A stretch of 64,000 nt of DNA. It comes from Nitrospirota bacterium (GTDB taxonomy: Bacteria; Nitrospinota_A; UBA7883). Below the pieces are notes generated by a model that did not search any database, was not told the origin of the DNA, and was given only the letters and a program-made list of their open reading frames with translations. Positions within the stretch are counted from its first letter, which is position 1. Each line of letters starts with the position of its first letter. The stretch spans positions 1-64,000 of the forward strand of contig JAJRZK010000020.1 of the NCBI GenBank assembly GCA_024275315.1, written 5' to 3'. The position numbers were made by a program, and so were the translations under genes. Of the stretch, positions 33,761 through 44,507 are shown in pieces.

Positions 33761-34383
33761 TTTTGAGCCTCCTCGCCCTTCACCTTCGACGGGTAACCTG
33801 CGTTGGTGGTGGCCCTGGTCAAATCCTCCGTCGTCACCCTGGCTGGGTCATATATCACGACTGCCTGGGGCGGTCTCATTGTCACCTTCGCGCTCACCAC
33901 CCCGTCGACTTTCTCCAGGCTTTTCCGCACCGGAATGGCGCAGGTATAGCAGGTCATGTTCTCGACATCGAGCGTCACCTGTTTTGCCTGCGGTTGAGCC
34001 TCGGCTGTCTCTGCAAACACGTAGGGCACAGCGTAGGGGAACACAAGAAGGCCAAGGACCAGTGCGGCGAATATCCAGAGCACGATTTTGTTTAATCGTC
34101 CCATTTTCGGGTTGGAGCATGCGCTCCCCGGCGCACAGGATTCTTCCTTTTTTCCACCATAGACTTTGTAAAACGCCAAGCCAAGAAGTCCAAGCGCCAC
34201 AGTCATGAATATCGGCTGGTACGGTGTTAAGGCTGTGAGGTTCCCGATCCATGCTCCGCTTATGCCCAGAAGCATCAGAACCAGCGGGCCCACGCAACAT
34301 GCCGATGCCGCTATCGCCGCCACCACCGCTCCTGCCAGGCCCAGCTTTGCGCCACCGCTCATTTGAGATTTTATTTTGTCCAT
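33757..34383 (-). CDS. merTP: MerT-MerP fusion mercury transport protein
   Basis: A 208-residue fusion. The N-terminal MerT part has three membrane helices, with vicinal C29-C30 in AASACCVGPLVLMLLG and a cytosolic loop pair C83/C89 (ESCAPGSACS). After the third helix comes a periplasmic MerP-like HMA domain with ENMTCYTCAIPVRKSLEKVDG (C145, C148) and TTNAGYPSKV. Fusing the periplasmic Hg collector to the permease should speed transfer to MerA. ATG 34383 has GGAG six nt upstream; an ATG 12 nt earlier is poorly spaced. It is the first gene after csoR, preceded by the G/C-tract palindrome at 34411. Confidence 0.93.
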   Translation of the reverse strand: MDKIKSQMSGGAKLGLAGAVVAAIAASACCVGPLVLMLLGISGAWIGNLTALTPYQPIFMTVALGLLGLAFYKVYGGKKEESCAPGSACSNPKMGRLNKIVLWIFAALVLGLLVFPYAVPYVFAETAEAQPQAKQVTLDVENMTCYTCAIPVRKSLEKVDGVVSAKVTMRPPQAVVIYDPARVTTEDLTRATTNAGYPSKVKGEEAQK

Positions 34384-34410
34384 CTCAATCTCCATACCTA
34401 GTTGTTATCC

Positions 34411-34431
34411 ATATCCCCGGGTGGGGGTATA
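34411..34431. promoter_or_regulatory. G/C-tract palindrome upstream of merTP, candidate CsoR-family operator
   Basis: The arms ATATCCCC and GGGGGTATA flank a short GGT centre. CsoR/RcnR-family regulators bind AT-flanked G/C tracts of this kind. A similar site precedes the CsoR-family gene at 34823, suggesting both units belong to one regulon. Confidence 0.55.
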
Positions 34432-34447
34432 CGCCAAGCAAAAATAA

Positions 34448-34777
34448 TTACGACTGTTTCAGTAAAGTCGAAAGCACCTTCGTCACCTTCTCCAGCCTCT
34501 CGTCCGAATCGCCGGTCATACACGTATCCATGCACGCTTTAAGCTCATGGTCGAGCAATGAGGCGGAAAACTGGTTAAGCGCGGCCTTGACAGCCGCAAC
34601 CTGCAACAGGATCTCATCCGCGCAACGATGTTCCTGTACCATACGCCTGATAGAACCGACATGCCCCTCGATGCGGGAAAGACGGTCGGCAAGCGCCTTT
34701 TGCGTTATGTCGTTGAGATACAACCGGTAACCGTCGCCGACGTTCATCTGCTTCGCTTTTCCTTTCTGAGCGGCCAT
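34448..34777 (-). CDS. CsoR/FrmR-family metal-sensing repressor
   Basis: An all-alpha DUF156 repressor of about 110 residues. The core helix RLSRIEGHVGSIRRMVQEHRC carries the first Cys ligand, AALNQFSASLLDHELKACM the conserved His and second Cys; the W-X-Y-Z pattern looks like x-C-H-C, as in Cu(I)-binding CsoR, with extra Cys in CMDTCM. ATG 34777 is chosen; an in-frame TTG at 34786 with AAAGGA closer to it is an alternative. It is upstream of merTP on the same strand and probably controls the mer genes, where a MerR would be expected. The actual inducer is not shown by sequence. Confidence 0.88.
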   Translation of the reverse strand: MAAQKGKAKQMNVGDGYRLYLNDITQKALADRLSRIEGHVGSIRRMVQEHRCADEILLQVAAVKAALNQFSASLLDHELKACMDTCMTGDSDERLEKVTKVLSTLLKQS

Positions 34778-34822
34778 ATCTGTCAATCATCCTTTCTGCT
34801 ACAGTAACCCTGATAACAATAT

Positions 34823-34843
34823 ATATCCCCCAGGGGGGGATGT
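34823..34843. promoter_or_regulatory. G/C-tract palindrome upstream of csoR-like gene
   Basis: ATATCCCCC-A-GGGGGGGAT is near-palindromic and lies 46 bp before the repressor start. Its right half GGGGGGGATGT recurs at 29175 and 60917. A CsoR-type autoregulatory operator is the simplest reading. Confidence 0.55.
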
Positions 34844-35189
34844 CAAGCTTATATTATCTCAGTGATCTGAAAATCTATGGAAGGAGGAAATTACTCACCG
34901 CATTCCAGCGACCGTAGTGGATAGATAGAAAAAGGCATGTGGAAAAAGCGGAGATTTTTCGTAGCGCACTGACAACGGGAAGGCGGCCGGAGGGTTAAAT
35001 CACCTCGCCTTGACCAGCGAATGCGACAGGTTGAATTTTCCGACTGACCTGTTTTTGTTTTTGGCCAACATTCCGAAAACGATAGACCCGGCCTTCTCAA
35101 ACCGTGGTTGAACATCACGTCTGAAACAGAGCGTCCAAGCGCTCAGCTTCATCTTTTCCCGAGCGGTAATCTTCAACCAGCCGGATTAA
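34844..35189. other. Intergenic region with fragments of a leftward gene
   Basis: On the minus strand, 35185-35115 reads as LIRLVEDYRSGKDEAERLD followed by a stop, and in the next frame 35112-35000 reads EKAGSIVFGMLAKNKNRSV.. to a TGA. Both pieces are protein-like, abut, and would join with a single frameshift, so this is probably the 3' end of a decayed gene or a short frameshifted one. I do not recognise the family. The rest (34844-34990) shows nothing. Confidence 0.35.
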
Positions 35190-35765
35190 CTAAAAAGTTA
35201 TCCCGGCTTTCAACCCTATCTGGGCGTAATCGCTGTGATCCGTGGCGGTAAGGGCGCGAAAATCCAAACCAACGCTTAGCAGAATGAGAGACCATCGCAT
35301 GCCCGCGTTCAGCAAAAGCCCAGTCTCCCGTTCAACCGTGATTCTGAAGGTGTCCCCTTGGGATTTCCCGGAATAATGCCCGCCTATGCTTGCCAACCCG
35401 CCGGAGACAAAGAAAAAAGGCAAATACGACCTTACACCCAGATAGTATTCCGTCATCGACATGGAGGAGGAAAAATCGACTTCGGGAAGGTTAATGCTTT
35501 TTTCACCAACCGAGTAGCCTATCCATAGATTTATCGGCCAGGCTTTCCTGCCAAAGTCCGCTTCAATACCCAAAACCTCCTGATCCTTAAAACCGCTGGT
35601 GTCTGCGGCGAAATTGTTGTCCTCCCAGTTTCCAAGCGCCCGCTTGCCGTAAAGTATATGAGCGGTCCCCTCCCATCCTCCGTCGGCGCTGGCCGGAACG
35701 CTGGTCAGAATGGTGAAAAACGCAAACATTGTCAAAGAACATAAACGAAGATAAGAGTCCATCAT
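35190..35765 (-). CDS. Hypothetical outer-membrane beta-barrel protein
   Basis: A 191-residue protein with a signal peptide (about 1-27, ending VPASA), then regular amphipathic strands about 10 residues long and a terminal aromatic residue (IGLKAGITF), the outer-membrane insertion signature. Segments like AWPINLWIGYSVGEKS and EYYLGVRSYLPFFFVSGGLA suggest an eight-stranded barrel of OmpX/OmpW size. No family is recognised. It starts divergently from the small gene at 35975. It may mark the end of the metal island or lie just outside it. Confidence 0.7.
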   Translation of the reverse strand: MMDSYLRLCSLTMFAFFTILTSVPASADGGWEGTAHILYGKRALGNWEDNNFAADTSGFKDQEVLGIEADFGRKAWPINLWIGYSVGEKSINLPEVDFSSSMSMTEYYLGVRSYLPFFFVSGGLASIGGHYSGKSQGDTFRITVERETGLLLNAGMRWSLILLSVGLDFRALTATDHSDYAQIGLKAGITF

Positions 35766-35974
35766 CAGCCCCGCCAGAAAGTTATAGGTAAATCATTTTA
35801 CATCGACGCTGGTTCATGTCTAACAGCGGCATATTACATCAGCGTGATATTACAACATAGAACCAGCAGGATACTATATTGCAGGCTCCGCTCCAAAACT
35901 CCAGAAGCTCCATCCCCATTTTTTCTGCAACATGTTATAATCGTCGGCCATAGCAAACCTGTTACATGAGTTAA

Positions 35975-36241
35975 ATGAAACCAGGCATAAACGAAACAAT
36001 ACAATTCGACCTGTTGAATGGCAGTTGCGCGATTTGTGACGGGCCCGTCTATTTTTCCCGCGTAATCGATTGGGAAGGTAACCGGGTCAATACGATACAT
36101 TGCTGGAACGGGCATTACGAAAGCATAGAAATCGATCATTTTCAGGCTCCCGGAACCGAGAAGCTGACAACGGAGCAGATTGAGAGAATAATCCCGTTTC
36201 TGAGTTTTGTGCGTCTCAACGGCGATAACAGCAAGGACTGA
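35975..36241 (+). CDS. Small hypothetical protein with possible zinc site
   Basis: An 88-residue soluble protein of unknown function. Residues 18-21 give C-x2-C (CAIC), and residues 43-47 give C-x3-H (HCWNGH), a spacing compatible with a zinc ribbon. The C-terminal half is an amphipathic helix region (TTEQIERIIPFLSFVRL). The ribosome site is weak. A TATAAT box at 35936-35941 lies 34 bp upstream. It ends 18 bp before ligA on the same strand and is likely co-transcribed. A longer frame on the opposite strand here looks like a shadow. Confidence 0.6.
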   Translation: MKPGINETIQFDLLNGSCAICDGPVYFSRVIDWEGNRVNTIHCWNGHYESIEIDHFQAPGTEKLTTEQIERIIPFLSFVRLNGDNSKD

Positions 36242-38284
<2,043 letters not shown>

Positions 38285-38356
38285 CCGGACTGATATTTCC
38301 GGAATATATCTGTTCAAGATTTGGAATGAACTAACCAGAGGACGGTTTTCAGGATC

Positions 38357-39064
38357 ATGGGTAAACGCATCGGAGAGCGGATAAAAAACATCGTCCGGAA
38401 AACACCCATCCTGGGATCTGTCGTGAGAAAACTGGGGTTGATCGCTTTTCCCGGCTCCGCGCGATACTGGGAGCATAGATACAGAAGCGGCAACACGTCC
38501 GGCGCAGGTTCCTACGGACGCCTTGCCGAGTTCAAGATGGAGGTGTTAAACACGTTCGTCACCGACAGGAACGTAGAATCGGTCATAGAGTTCGGTTGCG
38601 GAGATGGCGCCCAGCTCTCACTGGCCAACTATCCGTCCTATATGGGTCTGGACATATCAGCGGCCGCCGTGGATATCTGCAAACAAAAATTCATGGGTGA
38701 CACTACAAAGCGGTTTATGACCTATAATCCAGAGAATTTTAATATCGGCGACAAGATTTACCAGGCCCAGCTGGCCCTTTCACTCGATGTCGTATTTCAT
38801 CTTGTGGAAAATGAAATTTATGAGACATATATTTCGAACCTTTTCAGGGCGGCGCAAAGACATGTAATCATATATTCATCCAACCATGACGAAAAAACGG
38901 TGTCCCCGCACGTAAGGCACAGGAAATTCACCGACACGGTAAAATCGGAGTTTACCGACTGGGAGTTGAAAACTACTATAAAGAACAAATATCCCTACGA
39001 CGAAAACGATCCGGACAACACGTCATTCTCCGATTTTTATATTTTCGAAAAATCCGGCGGGTGA
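38357..39064 (+). CDS. Class I SAM-dependent methyltransferase
   Basis: A 235-residue enzyme with the SAM motif I VIEFGCGDGAQLSL near residue 77, the acidic residue after strand 2 in YMGLDISAAAVDICK, and motif near strand 4 (LALSLDVVFHLVENE). The first 50 residues are basic and helical (RIKNIVRKTPILGSVVRKLG). The acceptor is unknown. Proteins with this YWEHRYRSGNTSGAGSYG opening occur in polysaccharide or natural-product gene sets, so a glycan O-methyltransferase is one possibility. It follows ligA by 72 bp without an obvious functional tie. Confidence 0.82.
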   Translation: MGKRIGERIKNIVRKTPILGSVVRKLGLIAFPGSARYWEHRYRSGNTSGAGSYGRLAEFKMEVLNTFVTDRNVESVIEFGCGDGAQLSLANYPSYMGLDISAAAVDICKQKFMGDTTKRFMTYNPENFNIGDKIYQAQLALSLDVVFHLVENEIYETYISNLFRAAQRHVIIYSSNHDEKTVSPHVRHRKFTDTVKSEFTDWELKTTIKNKYPYDENDPDNTSFSDFYIFEKSGG

Positions 39065-39108
39065 TTGCGAGGATACGGACAAGGCAAGAGCAGGGATATT
39101 TTGGTCTG

Positions 39109-40164
39109 TCAATCAAAACTGACAGACTGGGCGATAAACGGCATACCATTTTTCGTAAAACCCTGGCGGGAATCGAACATCATGCCAGGGCGTGATTTTA
39201 TTACATCGTGCAAAGAGTAGTGGGCGATAATCTCCCCCGCCTCGCCAGCGCTGGACATCCGGTGCGCCCACACCACAGAGTCTCCCACCGCTATGAAATG
39301 GTTGTCCACATCCCTGAAATCGACTTGCCCGATATCACAGCCAATGGCCAGCCCTGTCTGCTTTTCCGTCAGTTCCAGGCCCGATTCGGCCAATCCGCCG
39401 AACAGCGTGGCCGCAAAATCCGACTCTTCCCTGACAAAACCGGTGAAGCATTCGACAAAGTCAAGACCAAGCTCGCCGCAAAGAAACTCGTTAAAATACG
39501 CTATGAACCCATCCCCGGTAAACTTGTCGAAAAACCCCTTGTGCTTGTGGATAAGCTCCATGGAGCGCTGTATAAAAGCGCCCATCAGGTTTGAGAATCC
39601 GTCCGCGTCCATCACATATTCCATCAACTGCTGGGACCTCCTGATATCCCCCACGACAACGATGCTCCTGGCTCCGCTGGCGCGTCTGACAAGCTCGTCC
39701 GGGTCAAACCTGGCAGTGCGCAAAAAATCGTCCGGCAGGTATCCTTTCCACCGCAATGCCCTCTCGCTATGCTCGATTTCCCTGGCGCTCATCGCGATCG
39801 TGGGCATGATGGGTATCTGAAGCTGGACATGCAAAAATATTTTAAGGCTCGACAGCAAGCCAAAAAGCATGGAGCGGCTTAGCACAAGATTCTCGAAAGG
39901 CGCCAGATCGTCACTGTTCGCCCAATGATCCAGCCGGGTGAGTATCTCTCTCATCCTGACCCGGTTAACGGTGGAGTTTTCGAGTTGGTCACAGAGCCTG
40001 GAATCGCTTGCGGCCAGGCCGTTTACACTTTCAGACATGGATCTGGACAGCCCGCGCAGTTCCTGGTCATATATCTGGCCGTCGCTTTGCGAATAATAGG
40101 CCCACAAAGTTTCAAACGACTGGATCAGGACCAGGAGGTTTTGATATTCGCTTGTGTTTGTCAT
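39109..40164 (-). CDS. Class III nucleotidyl cyclase-like domain protein
   Basis: A 351-residue soluble protein. Residues 1-160 are helical and unassigned; about 165-345 form a class III cyclase fold. Both metal-binding Asp residues are visible: D173 in VVVGDIRRSQQLME and D218 in KFTGDGFIAYF. Downstream, FIAVGDSVVWAHRMSSAG corresponds to the region with the transition-state Asn/Arg pair; the Arg is present but Asn is not clear, so activity (cAMP or cGMP) is uncertain. It starts 32 nt after the phosphofructokinase-like gene on the same strand, so the two are probably co-expressed. Confidence 0.72.
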   Translation of the reverse strand: MTNTSEYQNLLVLIQSFETLWAYYSQSDGQIYDQELRGLSRSMSESVNGLAASDSRLCDQLENSTVNRVRMREILTRLDHWANSDDLAPFENLVLSRSMLFGLLSSLKIFLHVQLQIPIMPTIAMSAREIEHSERALRWKGYLPDDFLRTARFDPDELVRRASGARSIVVVGDIRRSQQLMEYVMDADGFSNLMGAFIQRSMELIHKHKGFFDKFTGDGFIAYFNEFLCGELGLDFVECFTGFVREESDFAATLFGGLAESGLELTEKQTGLAIGCDIGQVDFRDVDNHFIAVGDSVVWAHRMSSAGEAGEIIAHYSLHDVIKSRPGMMFDSRQGFTKNGMPFIAQSVSFD

Positions 40165-40196
40165 ATCTGCGCCAGCGCCCGAAATTTTGCCGGAAG

Positions 40197-41363
40197 CTAG
40201 TTAAACTCTATTGAATTCGATACGTCTGCGACCGCGTTTTTGCCGCATTCCGCCCGGAAATGGCAAGATACGTATTCGCGCAGGCTGGGCAGGTTGAAGC
40301 GGTCGATAAGATCCAGGAACCCCTGCTCGACCTGGTTGTTTGTCATCAATTCAGAAAAATTACGGATGCCATGAGCGTGCTCCCCCAGGTAATAGGGCAT
40401 AATCTGCGTCATACCCTTGTCAAAAGCCTTGTAGATAGCAAACGCCTTTAGGTATGCGATTGCGCATTCGATATACAGCGGCCGGATGCCTCGCAGATAT
40501 CTGGTGAACGGCTCGCTGATAATTCTCCTGCGTGGAGTTTCCACAAGCCCGCTTTCGATCAACTGGCGTTTGAAATACATCGCCGCGTCGACCCGCTCGG
40601 GAAGAAATTTCGCCCTTGCTTCACGCTGGTAACCCTCCGCCACCACCACCAGGGCATGGTCCACCTCCATAAGTTTTGACGTGACATCCCTGAACACCTG
40701 GTCGGGAAAGATAAAACCGGGCAACACGATCAGGTGCGCCCTGGCGGACGCTCCCGACATGAGCGCATGTTTTCCGGATTCCCTTCCCATCATCTCCAGG
40801 ATGTATATACGTTTATGGGTATAGGCGTCGTCAAACAATCCACGGGCGATTTTCGCCCCCTCTTCGGCTCCTGTAAGATATCCGACAGCTATATCGCCAA
40901 GAATATCGCTGTCAACCGATACGTTGATAAACCCTGTCTGGATATTCGGGATGAACTGATTCAGGGCTTTTACCCCCTTGATGGTCCCGTTACCGCCAAC
41001 GCCGACCAAATGTGTAAAACCCTCGCTACGGATAAAATCCGCCGCTTTGCGCTGTTTTTCGGGTTTGGCGAAGTCAGGGTACCTTTCCGAACGGAACTCC
41101 GATCCCGGCAGGTCTATGGCGCGGTAGAGCGCCCTGGTGGGCGTCCCCTCTGCGTTCAGGCTCCAGCTTTGCCTGCGGCTCATCACAAGCCGGATAAGCT
41201 TTTCTTTGGAGATGTTATCCCCCGTTAACGACCGAAACCCTTCAAAAGCGGCGAAAACCTCGTATCCCCGCTTGTCCCCCTCTTCGGTGAGCGAAGTCGC
41301 CACGGCGGAATAGCCGGGGGCGTTACCCCCATCAAACACCAGAAGAATTTTTCCAGAGCTCAT
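40197..41363 (-). CDS. Divergent phosphofructokinase-family protein
   Basis: A 388-residue protein built on the ATP/PPi-phosphofructokinase fold. The motifs are shifted from the classic ones: GGNAPGYSA (12-20) replaces GGDAPGMNA, GGNGT (123-127) replaces GGDGS, so the Mg-binding Asp is Asn, while SVDSD (149-153) keeps both catalytic Asp of TIDND and EMMGRESGK (190-198) keeps the MGR motif. It may be a PPi-type enzyme with altered substrate, another sugar-phosphate kinase, or a non-catalytic sensor. The neighbouring cyclase-like gene suggests a regulatory role, but this is inference. Confidence 0.75.
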   Translation of the reverse strand: MSSGKILLVFDGGNAPGYSAVATSLTEEGDKRGYEVFAAFEGFRSLTGDNISKEKLIRLVMSRRQSWSLNAEGTPTRALYRAIDLPGSEFRSERYPDFAKPEKQRKAADFIRSEGFTHLVGVGGNGTIKGVKALNQFIPNIQTGFINVSVDSDILGDIAVGYLTGAEEGAKIARGLFDDAYTHKRIYILEMMGRESGKHALMSGASARAHLIVLPGFIFPDQVFRDVTSKLMEVDHALVVVAEGYQREARAKFLPERVDAAMYFKRQLIESGLVETPRRRIISEPFTRYLRGIRPLYIECAIAYLKAFAIYKAFDKGMTQIMPYYLGEHAHGIRNFSELMTNNQVEQGFLDLIDRFNLPSLREYVSCHFRAECGKNAVADVSNSIEFN

Positions 41364-41495
41364 GAAATCACCATCAGCTTGTCAGCGAAACGCGAACACT
41401 CGTCGCACCGGTTCGCGGCATGTTTTCCAGATTATATTACTCCTCAAGTTGTGAAATGCTATTATATTCGGTTTAACACAGGCGAAACAATCGGA

Positions 41496-43286
41496 ATGGA
41501 AATACGCAACTTTTCAATCATAGCTCACATAGACCACGGCAAATCCACCCTAGCCGACAGGTTGCTCGAGTTCACCGGAGCCGTGACCAAGCGCGAAATG
41601 AAACAACAGCTTCTCGACGGGATGGATATCGAGCGTGAGCGGGGAATAACAATAAAAGCCCAAACCGCCCGTCTTGACTATACGAACAGGTCCGGCGACA
41701 AATATATACTCAACCTGATCGACACGCCCGGCCATGTCGATTTTTCATACGAGGTGTCACGCAGTCTCGCCGCCTGCGAGGGGGTTTTGCTGGTAGTCGA
41801 CGCCACACAAGGGATAGAAGCCCAAACACTCGCCAACGTTCATCTGGCCCTAGAGCAGGACCTGGTCATGATTCCTGTCATCAACAAGACAGACCTGCCC
41901 GCGGCGGATGTAGAGGCTGTTTCCAGGCAGATTGAAGATGTGATCGGCATTCCTAAAGAGGAGGTGATCCCGGTGTCGGCAAAGGTGGGCCTGGGTATCG
42001 ATGAAACACTGGAGGCGATCATAGAAAGAATACCGGGGCCGAGAAGAAACACGGAGGCGAAACCAAGAGCGTTGTTGCTCGACTCCTGGTACGACTCATA
42101 CCAGGGTGTGGTGGCGCTGGTGCGGGTATTCGACGGGGTTTTGCGAAGAAAGGACATGATCAAGCTCATGGCCACCGACGTAAAACATGAGATAGATAAA
42201 ATAGGTGTGTTTACCCCGAAGCCAAAACAGGTCGAATCTCTGGAGTCGGGAGAGGTGGGTTTTCTGACCGCCGCCATCAGGAATGTTTCCGACGCAAAGG
42301 TGGGAGACACCATAACCCTGGCCAAGGACGGGTCCAAAGAGCCCCTGCCGGGGTTCGTGGAGGCAAAACCGATGGTGTTCTCCGGGTTATACCCCATTGA
42401 TGGAGATGAATATGAAAAACTGCGTGAAGCGCTGGGCAAACTGCAATTGAACGATTCGTCTTTCCATTACGAACCGGAAACCTCGTTGGCGCTGGGTTTC
42501 GGGTTTCGATGCGGGTTTCTCGGGTTGTTGCACATGGGCATCATAAAAGAACGCCTTGAAAGGGAGTTCGGCCTGTCGCTGATTTCCACCGCTCCTTCGG
42601 TTGTCTACAAGGTGGAGCTGACTGACGGGACAGTGGTGAACGTGGACAATCCGGCAAAATTGCCGACCCCCAACGAGCGTGTCTCCATATCAGAGCCTGT
42701 GATAGAAGCGACGATTATCTGCCAGGACGATTACATCGGCGTTGTCATGACATTGGCCCGGGAGAAAAGAGGAGAGCAGAGGAACATGGAATACCTGACC
42801 CCGACCAGGGTAAAGCTTGATTTCCTAATCCCCCTCAACGAGGTTGTCCTGGATTTTCATGACAGGCTCAAATCATCCACACGCGGCTACGCTTCCATGG
42901 ATTACGAGTATCACGGGTATAAAAAGGCGGACCTGGTCAAGCTGGACTTGCTTGTGAATGGAGAAATGGTGGATACTCTTTCTACGGTCGTCCACAGGGA
43001 CAAGGCGTATACGATTGGACGTGACCTGACTGCCCGCATGAAAGAGCTGATCCCCAGGCAAATGTTCGACGTGTCTGTACAGGCCGCCATGGGGGGTAAA
43101 ATAATCAGCAGAACAGACGTCAAGGCTTTGAGGAAAAACGTGCTGGCCAAATGTTATGGAGGCGATGTCACACGCAAGCGCAAACTGCTTGAAAAACAAA
43201 AAGAGGGAAAAAAGAAGATGAAAAATATCGGTAGGGTTGAAATCCCTCAAGAGGCGTTTCTGGCCATACTGAAAACGGATCAATAG
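41496..43286 (+). CDS. lepA: Elongation factor 4 (LepA)
   Basis: A ribosome-associated GTPase of 596 residues that back-translocates or rescues stalled ribosomes. The G1 motif is [17 protein letters not shown]; switch II is [18 protein letters not shown] gives G4. Then come EF-G-like domains and the LepA-specific C-terminal domain with [27 protein letters not shown]. The open frame begins 117 nt earlier, but family start and length point to ATG 41496. lepB follows after 59 bp on the same strand, the classical lepA-lepB pair. Confidence 0.97.
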   Translation: MEIRNFSIIAHIDHGKSTLADRLLEFTGAVTKREMKQQLLDGMDIERERGITIKAQTARLDYTNRSGDKYILNLIDTPGHVDFSYEVSRSLAACEGVLLVVDATQGIEAQTLANVHLALEQDLVMIPVINKTDLPAADVEAVSRQIEDVIGIPKEEVIPVSAKVGLGIDETLEAIIERIPGPRRNTEAKPRALLLDSWYDSYQGVVALVRVFDGVLRRKDMIKLMATDVKHEIDKIGVFTPKPKQVESLESGEVGFLTAAIRNVSDAKVGDTITLAKDGSKEPLPGFVEAKPMVFSGLYPIDGDEYEKLREALGKLQLNDSSFHYEPETSLALGFGFRCGFLGLLHMGIIKERLEREFGLSLISTAPSVVYKVELTDGTVVNVDNPAKLPTPNERVSISEPVIEATIICQDDYIGVVMTLAREKRGEQRNMEYLTPTRVKLDFLIPLNEVVLDFHDRLKSSTRGYASMDYEYHGYKKADLVKLDLLVNGEMVDTLSTVVHRDKAYTIGRDLTARMKELIPRQMFDVSVQAAMGGKIISRTDVKALRKNVLAKCYGGDVTRKRKLLEKQKEGKKKMKNIGRVEIPQEAFLAILKTDQ

Positions 43287-43345
43287 AAATTCGCACAGGC
43301 TGATTTGATCGATGTCACGCAACATGTTTTTAGGGTTTTGTTAAA

Positions 43346-43933
43346 ATGACTGATAAAGCTTCCATAACCAGCGCGGTAAGAGAAAAAAACGGCTTTCCCT
43401 GGTCGGAATATATCAAAGCGGCGATAATCGCCCTCGGGTTGGCCCTGTTCATACGAACATATGTCGTGCAGGCGTTCAAGATACCATCGGAATCTATGGT
43501 GAGAACCCTGCTGGTGGGTGACCATCTCCTGGTGAACAAGATGGTCTACATGTTCGGCGAGCCTGAACGTGGGGATATAATAGTGTTCAGATACCCTATG
43601 GATCAGAGCAGGGATTTTGTGAAAAGGGTGGTGGGGCTTCCCGGGGAGACTGTCCGTGTCGCAGGTAAAAAAGTGTTCATAAACGGAAAGCCGCTGGACG
43701 AACCCTACGCCATTTACGAACGCGGGGGACTGGGTGGCGATTTCGGCCCTGTCAAGGTACCTGAAGGGCATCTTTTCATGATGGGCGACAACCGCGACAA
43801 CAGCCAGGACTCCCGGGTCTGGGGCATGCTCGATGTCAACCTGATACTTGGCAAGGCTTTTATCATCCACTGGTCATGGAGAAACAACACATACGGTGTC
43901 AGGCTGGACAGGCTGGGTAAACTGCTCAAGTGA
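43346..43933 (+). CDS. lepB: Signal peptidase I
   Basis: A membrane serine protease (195 residues) that removes signal peptides from exported proteins. A single N-terminal anchor (about 27-46) precedes the catalytic region: nucleophile Ser in IPSESMVRTLLVGDHLLVNK, general base Lys in VKRVVGLPGE, and the conserved GDNRDNSQDSRVWG box. It is a short form with one membrane helix, as in many Gram-positives and deltaproteobacteria. It is paired with lepA and ends 23 bp from the convergent def gene, with no terminator hairpin seen. Confidence 0.96.
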   Translation: MTDKASITSAVREKNGFPWSEYIKAAIIALGLALFIRTYVVQAFKIPSESMVRTLLVGDHLLVNKMVYMFGEPERGDIIVFRYPMDQSRDFVKRVVGLPGETVRVAGKKVFINGKPLDEPYAIYERGGLGGDFGPVKVPEGHLFMMGDNRDNSQDSRVWGMLDVNLILGKAFIIHWSWRNNTYGVRLDRLGKLLK

Positions 43934-43956
43934 CTTCGCCCTCCAAAAAAATCGGA

Positions 43957-44499
43957 TCACCCTTCTTGATTTGACTCACCCGGGTTTACATGTTTTGACC
44001 GTTTATACACTTTCCTCCTGAAAAGATCGTTTCTACGGCTGACGAGCCGGTCCAGAAACAATAGCCCATCAAGATGATCTATCTCATGCTGGGCCGCCCT
44101 GGCTTCAAACCCTTCCATCTCGTATTCACATTGTCCGCCTGTTTCGTCCTGCGCTTTTACCACGATTTTTTCCGCCCGGATGACGTTGCCTGTGTAGTCG
44201 GGCACTGACAGGCACCCTTCCCTGCCCACGGCCAAACCATCCCATTGGATAATCTCAGGATTTACCAGCGTCAGCTTCCCGTGGTTTTTTATATCCGGCT
44301 TACCCGACACATCAACTATAACGACCCGTATGTTTCTTCCCACCTGTGAAGCGGCGATGCCTACGCTTCCCGGCCCTGCGCGCATTGTATCCTCCATATC
44401 CCTGATAAAGGAAAGTAGCCGCTGATCAAACCGCTCGACCGGATCAGATGTGAGCTTCAGACGTTCGTCGGGGTACGTGAGAATCTCCAGTACAGCCAT
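43957..44499 (-). CDS. def: Peptide deformylase
   Basis: Removes the formyl group from nascent N-terminal fMet. Motif 1 is GIAASQVG (Ser where most have Pro), motif 2 EGCLSVPD with the Cys metal ligand, motif 3 QHEIDHLDG with the HExxH metal site. The length of 180 residues is typical. It is the last gene of a four-gene leftward operon (M16 protease, LMW phosphatase-fold protein, ACT protein, def), 8 nt after the ACT gene. The fmt gene, a common neighbour, is absent. Confidence 0.96.
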   Translation of the reverse strand: MAVLEILTYPDERLKLTSDPVERFDQRLLSFIRDMEDTMRAGPGSVGIAASQVGRNIRVVIVDVSGKPDIKNHGKLTLVNPEIIQWDGLAVGREGCLSVPDYTGNVIRAEKIVVKAQDETGGQCEYEMEGFEARAAQHEIDHLDGLLFLDRLVSRRNDLFRRKVYKRSKHVNPGESNQEG

Positions 44500-44507
44500 T
44501 TCGCCCG

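Noticed and set aside
39105-39126. Hairpin TCTGTCA/TGACAGA as terminator of the cyclase gene
   Set aside because: The stem is good but no T tract follows on either strand, and it overlaps the stop codon.
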